The translations under genes were made by a program, and so were the position numbers. Below are positions 7,090 through 13,473 of a DNA stretch of 22,423 nt, piece after piece. This DNA comes from JBOFSQ01 sp051651625. GTDB lineage: Bacteria; Planctomycetota; Planctomycetia; Pirellulales; Thermoguttaceae. The DNA lies in assembly GCA_051651625.1 (NCBI GenBank), contig JBOFSQ010000023.1, forward strand, positions 1 through 22,423, written 5' to 3'. Position 1 is the stretch's first letter. Every line of letters begins with the position of its first letter. The notes under the pieces were generated by a model. It had not been told where the DNA came from. It worked only from the letters and a program-made list of their open reading frames with translations, and ran no database searches.

Positions 7090-7146
7090 ATCTTCTTGTG
7101 ATCGCCGCGCAACCATTATCAGAACGTGTGTATCAAGCAAGATCAT
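7012..7146 (-). pseudogene. VapC-like PIN toxin, truncated after about 20 codons
   Basis: The frame starts at ATG 7146, overlapping the antitoxin stop as ATGA, the usual vapBC junction. It begins MILLDTHVLIMVARRSQEDF. MILLDTHVLI is the classic first strand of PIN-domain toxins and Asp5 would be the first metal ligand. From codon 20 the reading enters the inverted repeat of the 6902-7089 element and stops at 7012 after 44 residues, so the remaining acidic residues are missing. The toxin must be inactive. This is a recognisable insertion scar rather than a gene. Confidence 0.65.
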
Positions 7147-7412
7147 GGCATCGTCTCCCAGACGGGATAGATCGGCGATATAACGTCCCCAATCTCCTGC
7201 ATCAAGCCATAATTTTCCGGATCGACAATACCCAAAAGACGCGGATCAAACCCTTCCGGCAACGGTTTGCCATTCTCTTGAATGGGCGCACGTTCGACGA
7301 CAACGCGCACGGGCTTGTTCACAAACTCTGCTGCGTCGTAGCGAGAAGTAGGGAGTGTGATCGTTCCATCGGCAGCGACCGTCGTTTCAAATTGAAGTGT
7401 AGACATTGGCAT
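7143..7412 (-). CDS. VapB-like antitoxin, now orphaned
   Basis: An 89-residue protein. The first half, LQFETTVAADGTITLP, reads as the swapped-hairpin AbrB-type DNA-binding fold found in many VapB antitoxins, followed by a strand (VRVVVERAP). The second half is polar and would normally bind the toxin. The ATG at 7412 has GGGGT about seven bases upstream; an alternative ATG lies two codons later. It should repress its own promoter together with the toxin, and an 8-bp inverted repeat brackets a good promoter just upstream. The partner gene is truncated, so the antitoxin may persist only as a DNA-binding protein. Family assignment is by pattern and position, not by a full motif match. Confidence 0.65.
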   Translation of the reverse strand: MPMSTLQFETTVAADGTITLPTSRYDAAEFVNKPVRVVVERAPIQENGKPLPEGFDPRLLGIVDPENYGLMQEIGDVISPIYPVWETMP

Positions 7413-7449
7413 TGTTTACCCCATTCGGGTTGTTGATAGGCATGCACGA

Positions 7450-7499
7450 ACACAACGCCAGCCATTCTACCGGTATTTTGGGGAGCGTCAACGTTGTGT
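7450..7499 (-). promoter_or_regulatory. Antitoxin promoter inside an inverted repeat
   Basis: On the minus strand TTGACG (7486-7491), a 16-base spacer and TAGAAT (7464-7469) form a good sigma70-type promoter for the antitoxin gene. ACACAACG at 7450-7457 and its exact inverse at 7492-7499 flank it, a natural operator layout for autorepression by an AbrB-type antitoxin. The operator role is inferred. Confidence 0.6.
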
Positions 7500-7549
7500 A
7501 GAAGCGGGAGCAAAACCGTTCATAAATTGCATGGGGCGCGTTAAGGTAG

Positions 7550-7573
7550 GTGCGGGGTTTACACACCCCGCAC
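7550..7573 (-). terminator. Hairpin 39 bases after the DUF1559 operon
   Basis: GTGCGGGGT at 7550-7558 pairs perfectly with ACCCCGCAC at 7565-7573 over a six-base loop. It follows the last DUF1559 stop (7612) on the minus strand. No T-run follows, so it is a weak terminator candidate or an mRNA 3'-end stabiliser. Confidence 0.4.
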
Positions 7574-7611
7574 ACGCAACTCCGTGCTAGGGCTGACGAC
7601 GCGATGCGCAA

Positions 7612-8724
7612 TCATGGACCAGCGGTATCGCCACAATTTGTGGTGCCAAGTGCCCCCCAAACGCCATAAGGGCTCTTTTTACTAGAGGTGGCGGCTGGTG
7701 ACACTGTTGTGAGAGTACCGCAATTGATTGTATCCGATACGAAGGAGACCGAGCCATCAAATCTTGCCACATTTACGCCCCCCGAGTGGTTGCTGCTCGC
7801 AGAATAGACGCCGGTTCCCGAAAGGATTGATTGGGAGCCGGTCACACAGCTTGGAGAATTGGGGGGTAATACTGTGTTGAAGGCGGTAAAGCCCGGAAAC
7901 ATGAGGAAGTACGCATTACCACGAGCTATGCTCGCCAGCGGTGTTCCCGTAAACTTCGTTTGATCTCTTGGAATGTTATGGCATAGGCTAGGATTGGCCA
8001 TGGTCGCAAGCCTAGCCACACCACTCTTAATCTGTTGAGTGCCAACCATATCTGCTGTAACAGCCTCGCTCCAAGCCACCGTGTTGCTTGTGCCGTCGGT
8101 GATTGATGAAAAGGTGTTCCAGTTAGAAAATGGAACGCGGTCGGCAGATGATACAGCGTTGTTGGAGACCATGTTATCCGCAATGGAATACATATAGTTG
8201 TTTCTTGCGATACGCACAGCCTCCGTTGTGGGGGTCTGAGCGTTGTCGCTGCTGTTGGATTTGTACTGCACACCGGTTTGGCTCGCATTTCCATCGGAAG
8301 GGCAGACAAACGCTGGAATCGGTGCCATGTGACCACGTTCCACATCCGCGACAACAAAGACGCGAATATCCGCTCCAGCCAGCGGTTGTAAGGCGTTCTC
8401 AAATCGAGCCGCCTGCTCAATGTAGGGGAGCAACATGAATTGGACACTGTACCAACTCGCGGCACTATCAGCACCAGTCGCTGTTTTGCCGATAACACGA
8501 TTGTTCATGTTGGGAAGTGCCTTCCATGTGCTGTGGTAGTTCTGTATCGCAAGCCCCAACTGTTTGAGTTGGTTGGTACACTGCATACGGCGCGCTGCCT
8601 CACGGGCCGCTTGCACCGCAGGTAAGAGCAGCGCAACTAACACACCGATGATCGCAATGACGACCAACAGTTCGACCAGCGTAAAGGCACCCTGACGGCA
8701 GCAAGTAAATGTTCTTTTTGACAT
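7612..8724 (-). CDS. DUF1559 prepilin-like protein (second copy)
   Basis: A 370-residue secreted or membrane-tethered protein of the large planctomycete DUF1559 family. Residues 13-36 form a type IV prepilin/pseudopilin leader: A13 then FTLVELLVVIAIIGVLVALL, with Glu18 at the +5 position expected for prepilin peptidase processing. AVQAAREAARR follows, as usual in the family. Near the C-terminus SNHSGGVNVARFDGSVSF gives the H-x9-DG motif of the family. Function is not established; the members are probably envelope or pseudopilus-like proteins. AGGAGAG five bases before ATG 8724 fixes this start; the frame open to 8850 overlaps the upstream gene and is rejected. It lies 70 bases after its paralogue, in the same likely operon. 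Confidence 0.9.
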   Translation of the reverse strand: MSKRTFTCCRQGAFTLVELLVVIAIIGVLVALLLPAVQAAREAARRMQCTNQLKQLGLAIQNYHSTWKALPNMNNRVIGKTATGADSAASWYSVQFMLLPYIEQAARFENALQPLAGADIRVFVVADVERGHMAPIPAFVCPSDGNASQTGVQYKSNSSDNAQTPTTEAVRIARNNYMYSIADNMVSNNAVSSADRVPFSNWNTFSSITDGTSNTVAWSEAVTADMVGTQQIKSGVARLATMANPSLCHNIPRDQTKFTGTPLASIARGNAYFLMFPGFTAFNTVLPPNSPSCVTGSQSILSGTGVYSASSNHSGGVNVARFDGSVSFVSDTINCGTLTTVSPAATSSKKSPYGVWGALGTTNCGDTAGP

Positions 8725-8794
8725 CTTTTCTCTCCTGAATCTACGGTTGTGTAAAGAGGCGAAACCTTCCGAAAAACGACTAAACTCACCAACA

Positions 8795-9997
8795 CTACAA
8801 CGATTTACTCTCGCCGCCATTGGGCGTTCCCAAGGCACCCCAGACTCCAAAATCGCTTTCCCCAGACGTTTTGTCGGTCCGTCCGGCAGCTAGGTCGCCA
8901 CAGTCGATTGTGCTTGAGATGAAACGAACGCTCCCGTCCAAAAATCCAGCATTAACTCCACCAGTATGGTTGCTGTTTGCTGAAAAAATTCCCCATCGTA
9001 GCCAGTTCACTCCAGAATTACAGCTTGGTGCATTGGGGGGCAAGATGGTCGTAAATCCAGTGACACACCCAAACGCCATTACATAGCTTCCACCCCGAAC
9101 CCCTGTCTCCGCCGTTCCCGTAAAATTGGTCGGCTCCGCCGGGTCTACTGTGAGCATGCAGGACTTGACATTCGTCTGGATGGCCGTAGTCATGCGTGCT
9201 ACACCACCACGAATTCGTGTGGTCGCAGTTGCGATGGCGGGGGCAGTTGCCGTTTCGCTGAAAGCTACGGTATTACTTGTCCCATCAGTAACTATCCCTA
9301 ACGAGTGCCACATCATGTGGGGGAACACCATGCGACTTTTCTTTTCTGTATCCCCTGCGGGAAGAGTATTATAGGCCGCATTTGAGTTCGCAAAGGAATT
9401 GTTGTCCATACAATCGCCTTTGGAAATCACGATGTTTGTTCGTGCTGGAGTGTGTGCCTGCGATGAATACGTCCAGCTTGATGCCTTTGTCGCATTACCA
9501 TCGGAGGGGCACAGAAAGACAGGGATGGTTGACGTATGCACATCATTGAACTCCTGCCGAGAGATGGCAGCAGTTATGCCTCCAGTGGTGATTACCCCTG
9601 CTACCGGAGCAAGTTTCGAGAGAGCCGCCTCGTATCTTGCCGCATTCTCAAGGAATGGGAGCAGGATGAAGTGGGTGCTGTAGTCTGGCTGATTGCTGGC
9701 TACTGCAACGCTACCAGCAGTACGGCTATCGCTAATGGTCCCGATCATTCGCGATCCCCCGGAAGGAAGCGAGTCGTAGGTGGACAAGTAGTTGTGAACC
9801 GCCAGAGCCGCCTGCTTCATGTGGCTTGCACAGGTCATGCGATTGGCTGCTTCACGAGCGGCTTGCACCGCTGGAAGCAGCAGTGCGACAAGCACACCAA
9901 TGATCGCGATGACAACCAAGAGCTCAACAAGCGTGAACGCCGCGAACGCGCTGTCTGTCTGTCTGTCTGTCTGCGCCACGTCAAAAAGTCTTCTCAT
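8795..9997 (-). CDS. DUF1559 prepilin-like protein with repeat-bearing N-terminus
   Basis: A 400-residue paralogue of the next gene. The prepilin segment is FTLVELLVVIAIIGVLVALL starting at residue 21 (after A20, Glu25 at +5). The C-terminal H-x9-DG motif is NHTGGVNAGFLDGSVRF. Between the ATG and the helix, residues 9-16 (QTDRQTDS) are encoded by a run of the tetranucleotide CAGA. Change by one unit would shift the frame before the prepilin helix, so expression could be switched. The start at 9997 has AGGAG seven bases upstream and is the only one with a good ribosome site. It follows the small lipoprotein gene by 48 bases. DUF1559 proteins are typically multicopy in planctomycetes and their function is not known. 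Confidence 0.9.
   Translation of the reverse strand: MRRLFDVAQTDRQTDSAFAAFTLVELLVVIAIIGVLVALLLPAVQAAREAANRMTCASHMKQAALAVHNYLSTYDSLPSGGSRMIGTISDSRTAGSVAVASNQPDYSTHFILLPFLENAARYEAALSKLAPVAGVITTGGITAAISRQEFNDVHTSTIPVFLCPSDGNATKASSWTYSSQAHTPARTNIVISKGDCMDNNSFANSNAAYNTLPAGDTEKKSRMVFPHMMWHSLGIVTDGTSNTVAFSETATAPAIATATTRIRGGVARMTTAIQTNVKSCMLTVDPAEPTNFTGTAETGVRGGSYVMAFGCVTGFTTILPPNAPSCNSGVNWLRWGIFSANSNHTGGVNAGFLDGSVRFISSTIDCGDLAAGRTDKTSGESDFGVWGALGTPNGGESKSL
9951..9973. repeat. Tetranucleotide microsatellite (CTGT x 5.75) within coding sequence
   Basis: Twenty-three bases of perfect CTGT repeat (CAGA on the coding strand) lie 24 to 46 bases after the start of the upstream DUF1559 gene. Such tracts mutate by slipped-strand mispairing, and a four-base unit is frame-shifting. 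Phase variation is inferred from position; this sequence is an ON frame. Confidence 0.9.
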
Positions 9998-10045
9998 GGG
10001 ATTCTCCTCTTTCTCGATGGTGGTGGAACGAACAATCGAACGAAA

Positions 10046-10534
10046 CTATTTCTTGGAAACGTCAAACTCTGCCGAGTCGCCAGCCTTTGTGACCTTAAGT
10101 AGGAGTGTTGTTGTCTCCGGCTTGGCGGTTTCAGCGGGCATTGTCTCGGTCGGTTTGACGGTGGCCATTTTTTCGTTGAACGCCTGAATTTCGGCCTCAT
10201 TGGCGTCGGGTTTCAAAACGGGTGCTCCAACGTACTCTTGTTTAGAAACGACCACTTTATAGGTCGCTTTGGGCACCCCCAGATATTTGCCGTGCGTGGC
10301 TAACGCCAATCGTCCTTGCGCATCAGTATACCCGCCAATGACCCACTTTGTTGGCGAACCATCTTCGTTGTACAACGTGACACAGACATCCGGCGCAGGC
10401 TGTCCGTTTTGTTTGAGCGTAATACTCGCCTTGAAGAGTGGCGGCATTCCATCAGGACGTTTCTCACCACACCCCATCGCTACCAAGACAACAAACATCA
10501 AGCCACACGTTACCATCACAACACGATTTCGCAT
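10046..10534 (-). CDS. Small lipoprotein with carboxypeptidase-regulatory-like domain
   Basis: A 162-residue lipoprotein. Residues 1-22 form a signal peptide ending in the lipobox LVAMGC, so Cys22 should be lipidated. Residues about 35-105 form a transthyretin-like beta sandwich: FKASITLKQNGQPAPDVCVTLY, then GGYTDAQGRLAL and YKVVVSK. A short acidic/Pro-rich linker and a final strand follow. Such proteins often neighbour DUF1559 genes in planctomycetes; they are thought to be envelope components, but the role is unproven. GAAGG lies about six bases before ATG 10534. It comes 49 bases after the regulator stop with no terminator between, so it may be on the regulator message, and 48 bases before the first DUF1559 gene. 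Confidence 0.85.
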   Translation of the reverse strand: MRNRVVMVTCGLMFVVLVAMGCGEKRPDGMPPLFKASITLKQNGQPAPDVCVTLYNEDGSPTKWVIGGYTDAQGRLALATHGKYLGVPKATYKVVVSKQEYVGAPVLKPDANEAEIQAFNEKMATVKPTETMPAETAKPETTTLLLKVTKAGDSAEFDVSKK

Positions 10535-10583
10535 AGGGCACCTTCTCTTTCTGTTCTGGGTTTACATTCATCACGAAAAGTCA

Positions 10584-11705
10584 TCAAACGGTTAACACGA
10601 CATGCACTGGAACTCGGTCGTGCAACGTTGTACAGTTGTTATGAGCTGCCATCAAAAGCGTTGCCAATTTTGCTCCGACATCTGCGGGTGAGAGGTCGGA
10701 GACGAGGTGTGGGAATACGGTTTCGCCGTTTGGCAAGACGTAGTAGTTTTGTACGAGGACTGCCACGTCTTTTCCTGCGACAAGCCCTTGTTCTTTGAGC
10801 ACGGTTGTTAGGCAGCGTGCGTGACGCGCGGTTTGACAAATTACGGCGTCTGGGCGATCACCGGAAGCGAAAATCTGGTGACACTCTGCCATAATCGGTG
10901 CGTCGTCGGCGGGTGCAAACCGGAGTTGCCATCGGCACTTCGACTGTGCAAGAAGCGAGTCCAAAAAAATATGGTCTCCCGGCAAAACGAATTGACGCAT
11001 CAAAAGAGCAGCATGACGCGACTTGCATTTTTTCAAAAACTCTGCCGTCAACTTTGCTGCTTGCGCGTGATCGCGATCAAGACTCGATAGATTGGAAATA
11101 CCGGAATAACACGTCCCGTGAACGACTGCGGGCAGCCGACTTTCGGCGAGGAGTTGCTGTACTCCAAACGAGGCCCGCACTAGCACGAAGGCGTCGGTAC
11201 CGCCATCGCGGAGCGCACGGTCGATCAAGTCTGCGACCTGTTCTTCTTCACGCCCCGCCGCGAGAAAACAGTGGTTGATATGCGCCGACGGAAGAACTGA
11301 CTGCAAACCTTGAAAAATCCCGTCGGCACCAACTCCCTCGGTAATGAGATACTTTTCGTGAACCAAAAAGTGAACTCGCGTTAGCTTGGTGTCCGCATCT
11401 TCTGTACGTCGTTCGCCACTCGCTGGCAGAATCACTGCGCCTAACCGTTGCCGCCGCTTTATGATGTTGCGTTTTTCAAGAAGTTGGAGCGCACGATTTG
11501 CGGCACTACCCGCCACTCCCAAAAAACGCGAAGCGTCTTGCGTGGAGTAGTAGGAGTCACCCGGCTTTAGAAACCGCGTGCGGATATCCTCCTCAAGGCG
11601 ATTGGCCAAATGAACGACCTTCGCCGCTGTTACCAGAGCATTACTCACAACTTGTCTCGCTGCAAATGCCGACCAGAAATTTGTTTTGGCAACACCACAA
11701 ACCAC
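10584..11705 (-). CDS. GntR-type winged helix / sugar-sensor transcription regulator
   Basis: A 373-residue cytoplasmic regulator. Residues about 30-95 are a GntR-type winged helix-turn-helix (NRLEEDIRTRFLKPGD, then ASRFLGVAGSAANRALQLLEKRNII). From about 108 to the end it has the alpha/beta layout of LacI/GalR periplasmic-binding-protein sensor domains, with IFQGLQSVLPSA, AVVHGTCYSG and PDAVICQT as typical edges. This order is known from AraR-type sugar regulators, so a small-molecule ligand, probably a sugar, is expected. The GTG at 11705 lies only about 12 bases beyond the -10 box, so it would be nearly leaderless; a GTG 19 codons later is an alternative. It may control the following lipoprotein/DUF1559 genes or the adjacent sulfatase; the target is unknown. 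Confidence 0.8.
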   Translation of the reverse strand: MVCGVAKTNFWSAFAARQVVSNALVTAAKVVHLANRLEEDIRTRFLKPGDSYYSTQDASRFLGVAGSAANRALQLLEKRNIIKRRQRLGAVILPASGERRTEDADTKLTRVHFLVHEKYLITEGVGADGIFQGLQSVLPSAHINHCFLAAGREEEQVADLIDRALRDGGTDAFVLVRASFGVQQLLAESRLPAVVHGTCYSGISNLSSLDRDHAQAAKLTAEFLKKCKSRHAALLMRQFVLPGDHIFLDSLLAQSKCRWQLRFAPADDAPIMAECHQIFASGDRPDAVICQTARHARCLTTVLKEQGLVAGKDVAVLVQNYYVLPNGETVFPHLVSDLSPADVGAKLATLLMAAHNNCTTLHDRVPVHVVLTV

Positions 11706-11716
11706 TTACGGACGGG

Positions 11717-11745
11717 ATTTTACCGCAGAAACTTCATGTTGTCAA
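11717..11745 (-). promoter_or_regulatory. Promoter of the GntR/LacI-type regulator
   Basis: On the minus strand TTGACA (11740-11745), a 17-base spacer and TAAAAT (11717-11722) make a near-consensus sigma70 promoter. It starts right after the sulfatase terminator, so the regulator is a separate unit. Confidence 0.75.
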
Positions 11746-11756
11746 GATATATTTCT

Positions 11757-11778
11757 AAAAAACGGGAAACTTTTCCCG
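11757..11778 (-). terminator. Intrinsic terminator of the sulfatase gene
   Basis: On the minus strand CGGGAAA-AG-TTTCCCG is followed directly by six T. It lies about 45 bases after the sulfatase stop and is a textbook rho-independent terminator. Confidence 0.85.
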
Positions 11779-11823
11779 CAAACCAAACCCGTGGTTGCGT
11801 TCTGTTTGTCGTTCCACTTTCAT

Positions 11824-13260
11824 TCACCGTTTCTCTTCCTCAATCATTCTTGGTCTGCGGACGCCGGGGCCGAAGTTGTTTCCTTCGCCAAGCTCGGCGC
11901 GAATCTCGTTCGCAGCACTCTTGAGACGCGCGACGACTTCGGGGTGCGCGGCCTGAACGTCGGTTGTTTGACCGATGTCGTTGTCAAGATCGTAGAGCGC
12001 AAGTTCGGTCTGTTTGTTTTCATACTTGACCGGTTTGCCGCCGCTACCGCCAGTGCGGCCACCGAGTGTTCGGTAGGTGTGCGGAAAGACGAGTCGCCAC
12101 CGCGTGTCGCCAATCGCCTGAAGCTGATCGGCGTAGTAAATGGCTAACGCATCGTGCGGCGACTTCGCATCAGGTTCACCGAACAGAAGCGGCCTAATGT
12201 CGCATCCGTCGATCTTCCGCGACGGGAGTTCCGCACCGATAAGATGTGCCACCGTCGGCAAAACGTCAATCGTCGATGCGAGTTCGTTGCAGGTTGTTCC
12301 GGCAGGAATTCGCTCCGGAAACCACGCAATCGTCGGGACGCGAATTCCGCCTTCAAAACTCGTCCCCTTCCCTTCGCGGAACGGTAACGCACTCCCAGCG
12401 TGGTCGCCATACGATAGCCACGGCCCGTTGTCGCTCGTGAAAAGAATGAACGTTTTGCGTTCGAGACCGCATCGGCGAACCGCGTCAACAACTTCACCAA
12501 CCGACCAATCTACTTCCATCACGGCGTCACCGAAGAGGCCGTGATTGCTCTTCCCCGCAAACTTGTCGCTCACCGCGAGCGGGACGTGTACCATCGTGTG
12601 CGGCATATAAAGGAAGAACGGGCGATCTCGATTTTCCTCAATAAACGCGACGGCGCGTTCGGTGTACCACGTCGTGAGATTACGCATCGTCTCCGCATCT
12701 ACAGACGGATTTATAATCTGCGTCCCTTCGATGAGCGGGAGTGCTGGATACTGGCTCGATTCGGGATGGTATGGCCACATGTCGTTTGAGTATGGCAGAC
12801 CGAAGTAGCGATCAAACCCCTGCTCTGTCGGGAGAAACGGTGACCGGTGACCGAGGTGCCACTTACCAAAACACGCCGTAGCGTATCCACGTTTTTTGCA
12901 AACCTCTGCGATTGTCTCTTCGTCCGGGTCGAGACCGATGCGAACATTTGGGCCGAGCGCACCGGTGATTCCAACGCGGCGATGATAACAACCGGTGAGA
13001 AGCGCACTACGCGACGCCGAACATACCGCCGACGATACGACGAAGTTTGTGAAGCGTCGCCCTTCGGAGGCGAGTCGGTCGAGATTTGGTGTCGGGATCG
13101 CACTGCCAAAACTTCCGATGTCGGCATAGGCCATATCGTCAATGAAAATGACGATGATGTTCGGACCGTCACTCGCAGCGGCGTTTTCACCTCGCACAAA
13201 ACTCAATCCGAAAAAGAACACCATCGCGCACACCGCGCACGAACGAAGAATCGTGTTCAC
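11824..13260 (-). CDS. Secreted Cys-type sulfatase
   Basis: A 478-residue sulfatase of the alkaline phosphatase fold that removes sulfate esters, most likely from glycans. Signal peptide 1-24. The N-terminal block NIIVIFIDDMAYADIG holds metal-binding Asp41 and Asp42. The formylglycine site is CSASR at 80-84 with Cys80. The second signature is GKWHLG at 132-137, and SDNGPW supplies further metal ligands. The third position of the site is Ala rather than the common Pro (CxAxR). Anaerobic radical-SAM maturases tolerate this form, whereas the oxygen-dependent enzyme prefers CxPxR. The GTG start at 13260 is fixed by GGAGGT five bases upstream. It has its own candidate promoter and terminator, so it is probably monocistronic. 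The exact substrate cannot be told. Confidence 0.92.
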   Translation of the reverse strand: MNTILRSCAVCAMVFFFGLSFVRGENAAASDGPNIIVIFIDDMAYADIGSFGSAIPTPNLDRLASEGRRFTNFVVSSAVCSASRSALLTGCYHRRVGITGALGPNVRIGLDPDEETIAEVCKKRGYATACFGKWHLGHRSPFLPTEQGFDRYFGLPYSNDMWPYHPESSQYPALPLIEGTQIINPSVDAETMRNLTTWYTERAVAFIEENRDRPFFLYMPHTMVHVPLAVSDKFAGKSNHGLFGDAVMEVDWSVGEVVDAVRRCGLERKTFILFTSDNGPWLSYGDHAGSALPFREGKGTSFEGGIRVPTIAWFPERIPAGTTCNELASTIDVLPTVAHLIGAELPSRKIDGCDIRPLLFGEPDAKSPHDALAIYYADQLQAIGDTRWRLVFPHTYRTLGGRTGGSGGKPVKYENKQTELALYDLDNDIGQTTDVQAAHPEVVARLKSAANEIRAELGEGNNFGPGVRRPRMIEEEKR

Positions 13261-13319
13261 AGCTTACCTCCGCAGAATTTGTTGAACCAAGAAACGGCGA
13301 GAACGCGCAGAGCATTCTA

Positions 13320-13334
13320 TACCCGTTACGGGTA
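13320..13334. repeat. Short palindrome TACCCGT-T-ACGGGTA upstream of the sulfatase
   Basis: A perfect 7+1+7 palindrome in the sulfatase leader, beside the minus-strand box TATAGAAT. It resembles the GTA/TAC-centred hairpins at 6934-7043 and 19523-19537. It could be an operator or another member of that intergenic hairpin family. Confidence 0.55.
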
Positions 13335-13363
13335 GATTTGTAGGCTTCGCCCTCCACAAGACC

Positions 13364-13381
13364 GCGGCCTCGATGGGCCGC
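13364..13381. repeat. GC-rich hairpin GCGGCC-TCGATG-GGCCGC
   Basis: A perfect six-base stem in the untranslated region between the sulfatase promoter candidate and the sulfatase start. It has no T-run. It may be leader structure or an intergenic repeat. Confidence 0.45.
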
Positions 13382-13415
13382 TACCGTTTTGGTACGGGAA
13401 ATTCAAACCGTCTTG

Positions 13416-13443
13416 AGTATAACCGCATTGGGAAACGCGACAA
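13416..13443 (-). promoter_or_regulatory. Candidate sulfatase promoter
   Basis: On the minus strand TTGTCG (13438-13443), 16 bases, then TATACT (13416-13421). This would give a leader of about 150 bases carrying the two palindromes above. The -35 box is imperfect. Confidence 0.5.
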
Positions 13444-13473
13444 GCGGAGGCCGGGCAACGAGAGCGTGTGCCA

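Noticed and set aside
8725..8850. Extended start of the second DUF1559 gene
   Set aside because: It overlaps the first DUF1559 gene, while ATG 8724 has a strong AGGAGAG site and a normal prepilin leader.
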